Position numbers and translations under genes: made by a program. The notes beneath the pieces are model-generated. The model was not told the DNA's origin, ran no database searches, and was given only the letters and a program-made list of their open reading frames with translations. Source: Chloroflexi bacterium UBA6019 (GTDB lineage: Bacteria > Chloroflexota > Dormibacteria > Dormibacterales > Dormibacteraceae). Taken from it: a stretch of DNA of 17,149 nucleotides. Shown here piece after piece: positions 7,433-14,623 of this stretch; within the stretch, counting starts at the first letter, position 1, and each line of letters opens with the position of its first letter. Where the stretch lies: NCBI GenBank assembly GCA_002427995.1, contig DIZV01000175.1:3979-21127 (forward strand), written 5' to 3'.

Positions 7433-8769
7433 GAAGCGCGATCGACGGAGTCCATGGGCTCCTGCCTCGGCCCCGCCTTCTGGCTGCGATCGGCGCCGGC
7501 GCCATCCTCATCGCCCTCGCCCAGTTGGGCCCGCTGCTCTGGCTGCCGGCCATCGCCTACCACGCGCTGCTGGCGGCGCTGGCAGTCCGCGACGCGGCCG
7601 CACTGCCGACCCGCCGGGGCTGGGAGGCGACCCGTGACATGCCCAACCCGCTCTCGCTGGGGGCCGAGCAGGAAGTGCTGGTCAAGGTCCGGCACCCCGG
7701 CGCGGCAGGCTTCGAGGGGGCGCTCGCCGACCACGTCCCCGCCGCGCTGCGACCTACCCGGCGAGAGGTGCGGGGCCATTTCGGCGCCCGCGGCGAGTGG
7801 ATCGCCGCCTACCGCATCCAGCCTCCCCAGCGAGGCGCCTTCGAATTCGGGCCGATCGACCTCCGGGTCTGGCGGGGCCAGGGCTGGTGGGTCCGCCAGG
7901 TCCGCCTGCCGGCGTCCCAGCCGGCGGCGGTCTACCCCGATGTGCTGGCGATCCGGCAGTACCAGCTGACGCTCCGGCGGGGGATGCCCTACCGCCCCGG
8001 CCAGCGCCGATCGCGGCCGCCCGGTGCGGCGACCTCCTTCGCCGGACTGCGCGACTACATCGCGGGCGACGACCTACGCCGGATCAACTGGAAAGCAACC
8101 GCCCGGCGGGATACGCCGGTCACGGTCGAGCTGGAGGCGGAGCGCGGCCAGCAGGTGATGATCCTGCTCGACTGCGGCCGGCTGATGACAGCCCGGGCGG
8201 GGGTGATGACCAAGCTCGACCACGCCGTCAACGCCGCGCTGCTGCTGGGCTGGCTGGCCCAGCAGCAGGGGGACCGGGTCGGTCTGGTCGCCTTCACGGA
8301 CCAGGTCGACTCCTTCCTCTCCCCCCAGCGCGGCCCGACCCAGGTCAACCGGCTGAACGAGGCGCTCTACGGCGTCCGGGCCCAGTTCGTCGAGCCCGAC
8401 TTCGGGGAAGCCTTCGGGCAGCTGGCGCGGCGCGTCACTCGGCGTTCGCTGGTCGTCGTCCTCACCGACATCCTGGACCCGAGCGCCTCCCAGGACCTGG
8501 TAACCCAGGCGCTCTGGCTTTCGGGACGGCACCTGGTGCTGGTGGTGGCGATGGAGGACCCGGCGCTGATCGGCGCCCGCGACGCCCCGATCGACCGTTC
8601 CGCCCGCGCCTACGAGTGGGCGGCGGCGGAGGAGTTGCTCGCCGCCCGCCGGCAGAGCTTCGAGGCGCTCCGCCGGGGCGGCGTGCTGGGTCTCGACGTC
8701 CCCGCCGGGCGGCTCAGCCCAGCGCTTGTCGAGCGCTACCTGGAGCTGAAAGAGAGGGCGCTGCTGTAG
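7429..8769 (+). CDS. DUF58 (vWA-like) protein, MoxR partner, non-ATG start
   Basis: About 446 aa from the chosen start. Two N-terminal hydrophobic helices (LLAAIGAGAILIALAQLG and LLWLPAIAYHALLAALAV) precede a beta-rich domain. The DUF58 signature is FAGLRDYIAGDDLRRINWKA, and the vWA-like domain begins at VMILLDCGRLM, where the MIDAS motif is degenerate as is common here. Start choice: TTG at 7525 would delete most of helix 1. The frame continues upstream with typical family sequence (GLLPRPRLLAAIG) and has no ATG or GTG. CTG at 7429 gives a CTGA overlap with the MoxR stop, and CTG at 7462 lies 11 bases after GGAG. The nearby ATG at 7454 is in another frame. A sequencing indel is the alternative explanation. 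The 3' end overlaps the opposing SpoIIM gene by 56 bases. Confidence 0.88.
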   Translation: MRSAIDGVHGLLPRPRLLAAIGAGAILIALAQLGPLLWLPAIAYHALLAALAVRDAAALPTRRGWEATRDMPNPLSLGAEQEVLVKVRHPGAAGFEGALADHVPAALRPTRREVRGHFGARGEWIAAYRIQPPQRGAFEFGPIDLRVWRGQGWWVRQVRLPASQPAAVYPDVLAIRQYQLTLRRGMPYRPGQRRSRPPGAATSFAGLRDYIAGDDLRRINWKATARRDTPVTVELEAERGQQVMILLDCGRLMTARAGVMTKLDHAVNAALLLGWLAQQQGDRVGLVAFTDQVDSFLSPQRGPTQVNRLNEALYGVRAQFVEPDFGEAFGQLARRVTRRSLVVVLTDILDPSASQDLVTQALWLSGRHLVLVVAMEDPALIGARDAPIDRSARAYEWAAAEELLAARRQSFEALRRGGVLGLDVPAGRLSPALVERYLELKERALL

Positions 8770-9730
8770 CCGCGGCGGGCTCCGGTTTTCTCCCCGCCAG
8801 CAGCAGGTAGCCGTAGAGGAGGACGCCGCTGGAGATGCCTACCAGCGCCTTGACGGCGGTCGGCGCGCTGGACGGGCTGAGGTTGCCCTCGATCGTGCCC
8901 GCGAGGATCAGAAGTGGTGTGAGACCGGCCAGGAGCACAAAGGCGCGCCTGCCCGCCAGGCCGAGGGCGTCGCCCCGGCGGTACGGCCCGGGAGCGACCA
9001 GCGCCCACCCCAGCATCAACCCGGTGGCGCCGGCCGCGACCACCACCGAGAGCTCGAGGACACCGTGGGCGATGACGAAGTCAGCGAGCAGGCCCTGGAC
9101 GCCGTAGACCGCGGTGAGCCCGAAGATGCCGCCGAGACTGACCCCGTTGTTGACCAGGATGAAGATGGTCGGCAGCCCGGCGGCGATCCCGAAGGCGAAG
9201 GCGAAGAGGGCGACGTTGATGTTGTTGGTCATGATCAGCCCACCGGCGGCGACGCGCGCCGAGGGCGGGATATTGGTCCAGGTGCGGTGGTGCTGGACCA
9301 GGTTGATGATCTCGGGAGGGGCGATCGAGTAGGCCAGCTGAGGATCGGCGAGGATCATCGCGAAGGCGATCAGGGCGGGACCGAAGAGGAGAAGGGCGGC
9401 GGCGGCGAGGAAAGGCCAACAGGCCCGATAGGTCCGGGGCAGCGTCCGGAGGTAGAACTCCGCCAGTCGAGGGCCGACGTTGCCGCTCCGGCGGTAGACG
9501 ACCGAATAACCGAGCGCGACCAGGCGGTTCAGGTAGGCGGCCACCGGCTCGGCAGGCCAGTCGCGGCGGGCCCGAGCGAGGTCGGCCGTGGCCTGGCGGT
9601 AGAGGCCTGCCAGGGCGAGGACGTCGTCTGGCTCGAGACCGCCGAGGCGGCCCCGGCGGCCGCGCTTGAGGAGGGCCTCCAGCCGCTCCCAGTCGGCGCT
9701 CCGCCGGGCGATGAAGTCGTCCGCTCGCAC
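8714..9730 (-). CDS. SpoIIM-family (stage II sporulation protein M-like) membrane protein
   Basis: 338 aa, close to non-sporulating SpoIIM homologues. A charged helical cytoplasmic N-terminus (about 1-105, including LAGLYRQATADLARARRDWP) precedes five to six membrane segments. The family's conserved core is ARVAAGGLIMTNNINVALFAFAFGI, followed by LVNNGVSLGGIFG and FVIAHGVLELSVVVAAGATG. The GTG at 9730 is preceded six bases upstream by a TACCGT -10-like box and has no Shine-Dalgarno. In MoxR clusters of organisms that do not sporulate this protein is a membrane partner of DUF58 and RDD proteins rather than a peptidoglycan-engulfment factor. It converges on the DUF58 gene, overlapping its last 56 bases, and diverges from the RDD gene over 26 bases. 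Confidence 0.93.
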   Translation of the reverse strand: MRADDFIARRSADWERLEALLKRGRRGRLGGLEPDDVLALAGLYRQATADLARARRDWPAEPVAAYLNRLVALGYSVVYRRSGNVGPRLAEFYLRTLPRTYRACWPFLAAAALLLFGPALIAFAMILADPQLAYSIAPPEIINLVQHHRTWTNIPPSARVAAGGLIMTNNINVALFAFAFGIAAGLPTIFILVNNGVSLGGIFGLTAVYGVQGLLADFVIAHGVLELSVVVAAGATGLMLGWALVAPGPYRRGDALGLAGRRAFVLLAGLTPLLILAGTIEGNLSPSSAPTAVKALVGISSGVLLYGYLLLAGRKPEPAAATAAPSLSAPGSARQALG

Positions 9731-9736
9731 GCGGTA

Positions 9737-9746
9737 ACGGTAAACT
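9737..9746. promoter_or_regulatory. Back-to-back -10 boxes of a divergent promoter (SpoIIM / RDD)
   Basis: TAAACT on the plus strand (9741-9746) and TACCGT on the minus strand (9742-9737) share their leading TA dinucleotide. They point outward to GTG start codons at 9757 and 9730, with spacers of ten and six bases, short enough for leaderless transcripts. The whole start-to-start gap is 26 bases, so any -35 contacts must lie inside the opposite coding sequences; none is obvious. Confidence 0.5.
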
Positions 9747-9756
9747 GCCGTTCCCG

Positions 9757-10566
9757 GTGGCGGTTGATCCCTTCTCCGACCAACTCGGCGATGAGCTCGT
9801 CGTCGCCACGCCGGAGCTGGTGACCTTCGGCTACCAGCTGGCCGGGCCCGGCAGTCGCTTCCTGGCCCAGCTGATCGACTTTCCGATCCAGGTCGCGATC
9901 CTCATCCTCGCCCTGGTCACCGGCGTCTCGCTGGGGGGCGTGACAGGCGATCCGAACGTGGCGGTCGCCGCGTCACTGCTCCTCGGCCTGATCGTCGTCT
10001 GGGGGTACTTCCCGGTCTGCGAGGCGGCCTGGTCGGGCAAGACCGTCGGCAAGTTCGCCTTCGGGCTCCGCGTTGTCGGTGACCAGGGGGAACCGATCCA
10101 GTTCACCCAGGCGGTGGTCCGGAACCTGGTCCGGATCGTCGACTTCCTGCCGATCTTCTACGGGGTCGGGGTCATCGCCCTCTTCTGGAATGGCCGCGGC
10201 AAGCGGCTCGGCGACCTCGCGGCCGGCACGGTGGTGGTCCGGGAACGGGCGCCGGTCCGGCTCCGCCAGCTCCGGTCGCTCGTCGGTGGCGAGGCGCCGG
10301 GCGGCCCGGCAGTGCTCCGCACAGCCCCGGGCGAAGCGGCCCTGCTCCGCCAGCTCGATCCGGACTTCAAGCGCTTCGTGGTCGCCTATGCCATGCGCCG
10401 GGCTCACCTCGACGGCTGGCGCCGGGAGGTGCTGGCGGCGCGGGTCGAGCCCAACCTGCGTCGGGCCCTGCCCGAGCTGGCCGCCGCCGAGGGCCCACTG
10501 GCGGCCCTTGATCACCTCGCCGACCTCACCTCCCGGGAAGCGGGAACAGAGATGGCCGGAAGGTAG
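9757..10566 (+). CDS. RDD-family membrane protein
   Basis: 269 aa. The RDD domain covers about residues 22-162. It opens with TFGYQLAGPGSRFLAQLIDF, which carries the family's Arg and Asp. Two to three membrane helices follow, then SGKTVGKFAFGLRVV (typical GKTxGK region) and LGDLAAGTVVV with the second conserved Asp. The C-terminal 100 residues are soluble and helical. The GTG at 9757 follows a TAAACT box by ten bases and has no Shine-Dalgarno. RDD proteins are proposed transport or membrane-assembly components. Its place next to SpoIIM and DUF58 matches the mycobacterial arrangement as I recall it. Confidence 0.93.
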   Translation: MAVDPFSDQLGDELVVATPELVTFGYQLAGPGSRFLAQLIDFPIQVAILILALVTGVSLGGVTGDPNVAVAASLLLGLIVVWGYFPVCEAAWSGKTVGKFAFGLRVVGDQGEPIQFTQAVVRNLVRIVDFLPIFYGVGVIALFWNGRGKRLGDLAAGTVVVRERAPVRLRQLRSLVGGEAPGGPAVLRTAPGEAALLRQLDPDFKRFVVAYAMRRAHLDGWRREVLAARVEPNLRRALPELAAAEGPLAALDHLADLTSREAGTEMAGR

Positions 10567-10579
10567 CCGCCGAATCTCC

Positions 10580-10585
10580 GACAAT
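10580..10585 (+). promoter_or_regulatory. -10 box for a leaderless DUF2277 transcript
   Basis: GACAAT is separated by seven bases from the ATG at 10593. The box includes the A and T of an upstream in-frame ATG at 10584, which would therefore be part of the promoter and not of the mRNA. No clear -35 is visible. Confidence 0.4.
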
Positions 10586-10592
10586 GCCCGAC

Positions 10593-10793
10593 ATGTGCCG
10601 AAGCATCAAGACCCTCCGCCGGGAGGGCGAGCAACCGACCGACGAGGAGGTGCGCGCCGCGGCCCTCCAGTTCGTTCGCAAGGTGAGCGGGTATCGCCTG
10701 CCGTCGCGGCGGAATGAGATCGCCTTCAGGACGGCGGTCGAGGAGATCGCCGTCAGCTCGCGGAACCTGCTGGAGGCGCTCGGCCAGAGCTAG
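10593..10793 (+). CDS. DUF2277 protein
   Basis: 66 aa. The N-terminus MCRSIKTLRR matches the family's characteristic MCRNIKTL opening, and EEVRAAALQFVRKVSGYRLPS with the C-terminal helix AFRTAVEEIAVSSRNLLEAL matches the rest. This decides the start: the ATG at 10593 and not the in-frame ATG nine bases earlier. A GACAAT box seven bases before this ATG suggests a leaderless mRNA. The function of DUF2277 is unknown; it is a small cytosolic protein. The stop TAG lies in a CTAG shared with the stop of the convergent lipoprotein gene. It is separated from the RDD gene by 26 bases. Confidence 0.92.
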   Translation: MCRSIKTLRREGEQPTDEEVRAAALQFVRKVSGYRLPSRRNEIAFRTAVEEIAVSSRNLLEALGQS

Positions 10794-11371
10794 CCGCGGA
10801 GGCAGGGAGCGGTCTGATTCAGCTCGTACTGCTGGTGGATGACCGCCGTGTCGACCCGCCCCGCGTCGTACTTGAAGTCGGTTGCCAGCGCCGACTCGAG
10901 CTCGATGTTGACGACCCCGTCCGGGTCGTCGGAGCCGAGGACCGAGGCCAGCGTGGCGCTCTTGAACTGGAGGCTCCGGCAGTTGATGTCGCGCTTGTCG
11001 TAGACCGGCTGCAGGTCTGCGGGGAGCTGCCTCCGGGCGGTGGCAAGGGCGGCCGCGGCCGACGCGGCGGGCGAGATGTCGAGCTGGAGCACGATCACCT
11101 TGCCGTCGGTGGCGCAGCGGATCAGGAGCGAAGTGCCGGGGTGGGCAGCGTTGAAATCTGCCGCCGGGGCCCCGAAGAGCCCGTAGCCGCTGGCCGAGCC
11201 GATGGCCCGGGAGCAGTCGACGTTGCCTGCCGCGGCACCGCGCGACGGCGCCAGGGTCGGCGCCAGCGTCGGCTCTTTCAAGATTGTCGGCAGCGGCTTG
11301 GGCGCGACGTAGGTCACGCTGCAGGCGGAGAGCAGGAGGAGGGTGGTGCCGGCCGCCAAGATCCGCGTCAA
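10790..11371 (-). CDS. Predicted lipoprotein of unknown function
   Basis: 193 aa. A lipoprotein signal peptide (MTRILAAGTTLLLLSAC) has lipobox LSAC with Cys17 as the lipidation site. A Pro/Thr-rich linker (about 22-45) precedes a compact domain with four further Cys (VDCSR, LIRCATDG, INCRSL, APCLRG) that could form two disulfides outside the membrane. No family is recognised. The start is TTG at 11371; a same-strand TACTTT box ends nine bases upstream, and AGGA lies four to five bases upstream, so either leaderless or weakly SD-led initiation is possible. It lies downstream of tRNA-Thr on the same strand. Its stop overlaps that of DUF2277 on a shared CTAG. Confidence 0.8.
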   Translation of the reverse strand: MTRILAAGTTLLLLSACSVTYVAPKPLPTILKEPTLAPTLAPSRGAAAGNVDCSRAIGSASGYGLFGAPAADFNAAHPGTSLLIRCATDGKVIVLQLDISPAASAAAALATARRQLPADLQPVYDKRDINCRSLQFKSATLASVLGSDDPDGVVNIELESALATDFKYDAGRVDTAVIHQQYELNQTAPCLRG

Positions 11372-11421
11372 AGCGTCCTGAAAGTAGCTGAAAACCGCCG
11401 GGTGGGTTCAGACTCGAGGGG

Positions 11422-11493
11422 AGCCGGCGAAGGGAATCGAACCCCCAACCAGCTGTTTACAAAACAGCTGCTCTGCCATTGAGCTACGCCGGC
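11422..11493 (-). tRNA. tRNA-Thr (anticodon TGT)
   Basis: On the minus strand GCCGGCG pairs with CGCCGGC. The D arm is GCTC/GAGC. The anticodon stem GCTGT/ACAGC carries loop TTTGTAA, giving anticodon TGT for ACA codons. The T arm is GGGGG-TTCGATT-CCCTT with two G-U pairs. The discriminator is U and no CCA is encoded, unlike the two other tRNAs here. It starts 17 bases after the transketolase stop on the same strand, so it may be co-transcribed. Confidence 0.93.
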
Positions 11494-11510
11494 CCGGCCC
11501 TGGCCAAAGG

Positions 11511-13364
11511 TTAGCGGGCTGGTTTGAGCAGGCCCTTCGCGGCACGGACGATATGCGGCGCTGTGATGCCAGCGGCGTTCATCAGCTCGGCCGGCTGGCC
11601 CGAGGTGGGCAGGCCCCGGACTGCCAGGTGCGCCACCCGGGGCGGCTTGCGCTCCATCGCCAGGGCTTCCATCACGGTCGCGCCGAGCCCGCCCTGCGGG
11701 TAGTGGTCCTCGACCACGACCAGCCTGCCTCCCGTCACCCGGGAGGCTTCCCGGAGGGTCGCCACGTCCACCGGCTTGAGCGAGTAGAGGTCGATGACGC
11801 GGGCGGCGATGCCCGCCTTGGCCAAGGTTGTCGCGGCCTTGAGGCATTCGTGAAGGGTGACGCCGGCGCCGATCAGGGCGACCTTGTCCCGGGTGGTCTG
11901 GCGAACGACATGGGACCCGCCGATCTTGAACTTCTGCTTGGCGTCGTAGAGGACCGGGTAGGCGCCGCGCGTCGTCCGCAGGTAGACGATGCCCTTGCGG
12001 TCGGCCATCTGGGCGACCAGCTGGGCGGTCGAGGTCGCGTCGCTCGGGTAGAGCACTGTCGATCCCTCGATCGCCCTGAGTGAGGCGAGGTCCTCGAGTG
12101 CCATCTGGGAGGGGCCGTCGGTGCCGATCTCGCAGCCGGCGTGGGAGCCGGCGAGCCGGAGGTTCGCCTGGGAGATGGCCGCCATCCGGATGAAGTCGTA
12201 GGCGCGGCTGAAGAAGGCGGCGAAGGTCGAAACGAAGGGGATGTAGCCCCGAACCTGGAGACCCACCGCGGAGGCGACCAGCTGCTGCTCGGCGATGTAC
12301 ATCTCGAAGAAGCGGTCGGGGTAGGCCTTGGCGAACTCGTCGGCGTGGGTCGAGTTGCTGACCTCGCCGTCGAGCGCGACCACCCCCTTCCTCGCGCCGA
12401 GGGCGAGGAGGGTGTCTCCATAGGCCTTCCGGGTCGCAACCGCGACGCCCTTCTCGTAGACCGGCAGCTTGACCGGGCCGTCACCGCCGCCGGTGCCGAC
12501 CGGCTCGCCGTGCTCGGGCGTGATCGCCTTGACCTTCAGGTGCCGCTCGCCACCGAGCTCTTTGATCGCGCGCTCCGCCATCTCTGGCGGCAGCGCCTTG
12601 CCGTGCCAGCCATCCTTGTTGGCGATCTCGCTGAAGCCACTGCCCTTGACCGTCCGGGCGATGATCACGCTCGGCGGGCCCGTCGCCCCTCGTGCCTCGC
12701 CGAGGGCCTGATCGATCTCCGCGGGGTCGTGGCCGTCGATCACGATCGCCCGGCAGCCGAACGCCTCGACCCGCTTCCGGTAGACGTCGATGTCCCAGCC
12801 GAACTCGGTCTCACCCCGCTGCCCGAGCCGGTTGACATCGAAGATCGCGGTCAGGTTGGAGAGCTTGTAATGCCCCGCCTTGTCGAGACCCTCCCAGATC
12901 GACCCCTCCGCCAGCTCGCTGTCGCCGCAGACCGTCCAGACGTGGTAGGGCAGCTTGTCGAGGTACTTGCCGGCGAGGGCGACTCCGACCGCGATCGGCA
13001 TCCCCTGCCCGAGCGACCCGGTCGCGACATCGACCCAGGGCAGGACCGGGGTTGGGTGACCCTGGAACTTGGAGCCGAATTTTCGGAAGGTCATCATCTC
13101 GGCGTCGGTGATGGCCCCGGCCGCCTTGAAGATCGCGTAGACGAGGGGCGAGGCGTGGCCCTTGGAGAAGATCAGGTGGTCGTTGTTCGGTTCGTCCGGG
13201 TTCTTCCAGTCGTAGTGGAGGTGGTTCGTGAGGAGGACGGCGAGCAGGTCGGCCGCCGACATCGAGGAGGTCGGATGGCCGGCTCCGGCGGCGGTGCTGG
13301 AACGGATGCTGTCCACCCGCAGCTGCCTGCCGAGCTCGCTGACGAAGTCGAGGTCCACGGTCAT
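11511..13364 (-). CDS. tkt: Transketolase, human-type (short) single-chain enzyme
   Basis: 617 aa, near the animal enzyme (about 620) and shorter than the E. coli type (about 660). It transfers two-carbon ketol units in the pentose phosphate pathway using thiamine diphosphate and a divalent metal. Visible motifs: His30, SKGHAS with His70, GHP with His103, GSLGQG 116-121, the TPP motif GDSELAEGS (147-155) ending with DVNRLGQ at 176-182, and IAEQQ with the likely catalytic Glu359. Also present are FVSTFAAFFSRAYDFIRMAA, DGPSQMALEDLA and the C-terminal VVVEDHYPQGGLG, all close to mammalian transketolase. The start is ATG at 13364. Its Shine-Dalgarno AGGAGG (13382-13377) is formed by the last two Arg codons of the upstream EamA gene, whose TAA follows directly, so translation is probably coupled. 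Dihydroxyacetone synthase is a less likely alternative. Confidence 0.96.
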   Translation of the reverse strand: MTVDLDFVSELGRQLRVDSIRSSTAAGAGHPTSSMSAADLLAVLLTNHLHYDWKNPDEPNNDHLIFSKGHASPLVYAIFKAAGAITDAEMMTFRKFGSKFQGHPTPVLPWVDVATGSLGQGMPIAVGVALAGKYLDKLPYHVWTVCGDSELAEGSIWEGLDKAGHYKLSNLTAIFDVNRLGQRGETEFGWDIDVYRKRVEAFGCRAIVIDGHDPAEIDQALGEARGATGPPSVIIARTVKGSGFSEIANKDGWHGKALPPEMAERAIKELGGERHLKVKAITPEHGEPVGTGGGDGPVKLPVYEKGVAVATRKAYGDTLLALGARKGVVALDGEVSNSTHADEFAKAYPDRFFEMYIAEQQLVASAVGLQVRGYIPFVSTFAAFFSRAYDFIRMAAISQANLRLAGSHAGCEIGTDGPSQMALEDLASLRAIEGSTVLYPSDATSTAQLVAQMADRKGIVYLRTTRGAYPVLYDAKQKFKIGGSHVVRQTTRDKVALIGAGVTLHECLKAATTLAKAGIAARVIDLYSLKPVDVATLREASRVTGGRLVVVEDHYPQGGLGATVMEALAMERKPPRVAHLAVRGLPTSGQPAELMNAAGITAPHIVRAAKGLLKPAR

Positions 13365-13373
13365 GGGCGGCTC

Positions 13374-14360
13374 TTACCTCCTGGCGGTGCTGCTTTCCCG
13401 ATTCGCGGAAAACGTTACAGCTTCGGCGGCAGCCCCCTCGGGCGCGGGCCGGCCTCGCCGGCGTGATTGCGAGGCGACGATCAACGCCACGCCGAGGATG
13501 ATCACCCCGCCGCCGATCACCGTCCGCGGCGTCACCGGCTCGCCGAGCAGGAAGTGCCCGAGGACGACCGCCACCACCGGGTTGACGTAGGCGTAGGTCC
13601 CGAGCAGCGGCAGGGGGGCGACCTTGACCAGCCAGATGAAGACCCCGAAGCCGAGGATGGCGCCGATGAAGAGGAGATAGAGGAAAGCGATCACCGAGCG
13701 AGTGGACACGGCCGCCGGGTTGAAGCGCGCCGCCTCGCCGCTGACGACCGAAAAGAGGAAGACGACCACTCCGCCGGCGAACATCTGCATCCCGGCGACC
13801 TGGAAAGGGTTATTGGGGAAGGGCGCCGAACGGGAATAGACGGTCCCCGCGGCCCAGCCGAGGGCGGCCAGAAGGCAGGCCGGCATCGCCCAGAGGTCGC
13901 CACCGCGGATCACCGCCGGACCGACCAGGACGACCAGCCCGGCGAGGCCGATCCCGAGGCCGATCGCGGCGGGAAGCCGGATCGGCTCCCGCTGGAAGAC
14001 CCGCGCCATCAGCGTCATCCAGAGCGGCACGGTGGCGATGAAGATCGCCGCGGCGCCACTTGGCAGGTACAGCTCCCCCCAGCTCAGCGCCCCATTGCCG
14101 AGGGCGACGAGGCCGGTCCCGGTGAGGATCGCGGAGAGCCACTGGCGGCGCGACGGCCAGCCCTGGCGGAGGCCGCCGCGGAGCGCGACCCAGCCGAACA
14201 GGAGCAGGCCCGCGAGCATGTACCGCAGACCGGACATGAAGAAGGGCGGAATCGTCTCGATGCCGACCCGGATCCCGAGGTAGGTCGTCCCCCAGACCAC
14301 GTAGATCGTCGCCAGCCCGGCTCCGAGCAGGGCGGGCGACGTCCTCGCGGGTCGGATCAC
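13374..14360 (-). CDS. EamA-family (DMT superfamily) transporter
   Basis: 328 aa with about ten hydrophobic helices in two tandem EamA repeats (about 10-140 and 155-300). Family features include VVWGTTYLGIRVGIETIPPF at the N-terminus, ALGNGALSWGELYLPSGAAAI before the middle, and GTYAYVNPVVAVVLGHFLLGEPVTPRTVIGG in repeat 2. DMT transporters export or take up small metabolites; the substrate cannot be read from the sequence. The GTG at 14360 overlaps the TGA of the upstream 73-aa gene as GTGA. A TAAACT-like box (TAAAGT, 14372-14367) six bases before the GTG could also give a separate leaderless transcript. The transketolase gene follows after nine bases. Co-transcription with a pentose phosphate enzyme hints at a sugar or sugar-derived substrate, which is inference only. 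Confidence 0.92.
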   Translation of the reverse strand: MIRPARTSPALLGAGLATIYVVWGTTYLGIRVGIETIPPFFMSGLRYMLAGLLLFGWVALRGGLRQGWPSRRQWLSAILTGTGLVALGNGALSWGELYLPSGAAAIFIATVPLWMTLMARVFQREPIRLPAAIGLGIGLAGLVVLVGPAVIRGGDLWAMPACLLAALGWAAGTVYSRSAPFPNNPFQVAGMQMFAGGVVVFLFSVVSGEAARFNPAAVSTRSVIAFLYLLFIGAILGFGVFIWLVKVAPLPLLGTYAYVNPVVAVVLGHFLLGEPVTPRTVIGGGVIILGVALIVASQSRRRGRPAPEGAAAEAVTFSANRESSTARR

Positions 14361-14578
14361 CCGAGAACTTTAACGACCGGGTTCGCCTCGCTCCGAGCGA
14401 GCTCGGCGCAACCCGCCAGCCGCCCGCCGGCCGTCATCAGGAAGCGGCCCGAGGCGAGCCGCCAGCCGGCGACGGCGCGAGTGCCGAGCCCGCTCCGGGC
14501 GGCGCGCTCCCGGGCTGCCTCCGCCCTGAGCTCCTCGAGGTGGGAGGCGATCATGCTGCCGTAGGTCATCGGCTCCAT
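14357..14578 (-). CDS. Small protein of unknown function, first gene of the transporter/transketolase operon
   Basis: 73 aa. An amphipathic charged N-terminal helix (SHLEELRAEAARERAARSGL) precedes a more hydrophobic stretch (WRLASGRFLMTAGGRLAGCAEL). There is no confident membrane helix and no recognised family. It is better supported than most short frames here because the ATG at 14578 has a strong AGGAGG (14595-14590) 11 bases upstream and a near-consensus promoter about 40 bases before it. Its TGA overlaps the EamA GTG by four bases. Proteins with a similar helix plus Arg/Gly/Leu tail are scattered in GC-rich bacteria with no assigned role. It may serve mainly to couple translation into EamA. 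Confidence 0.7.
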   Translation of the reverse strand: MEPMTYGSMIASHLEELRAEAARERAARSGLGTRAVAGWRLASGRFLMTAGGRLAGCAELARSEANPVVKVLG

Positions 14579-14623
14579 CTCTTTTCAGTCCTCCTTTCCA
14601 GCCTTCTTATGTAACTGGTGTAG

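Noticed and set aside
7454..7969. ATG-started frame at the beginning of DUF58
   Set aside because: The ATG has GGAG only three bases upstream and the translation is Ser/Arg/Pro-rich shadow. DUF58 motifs are in the other frame throughout.
12141..13466. 441-codon open frame on the plus strand opposite transketolase
   Set aside because: The minus-strand transketolase is unmistakable. The plus frame has no domain-like pattern and no ribosome site.
13467..14564. 365-codon open frame on the plus strand opposite EamA
   Set aside because: Its composition is dominated by Asp/Arg/Gly/His from the mirror of hydrophobic codons in a membrane protein gene.
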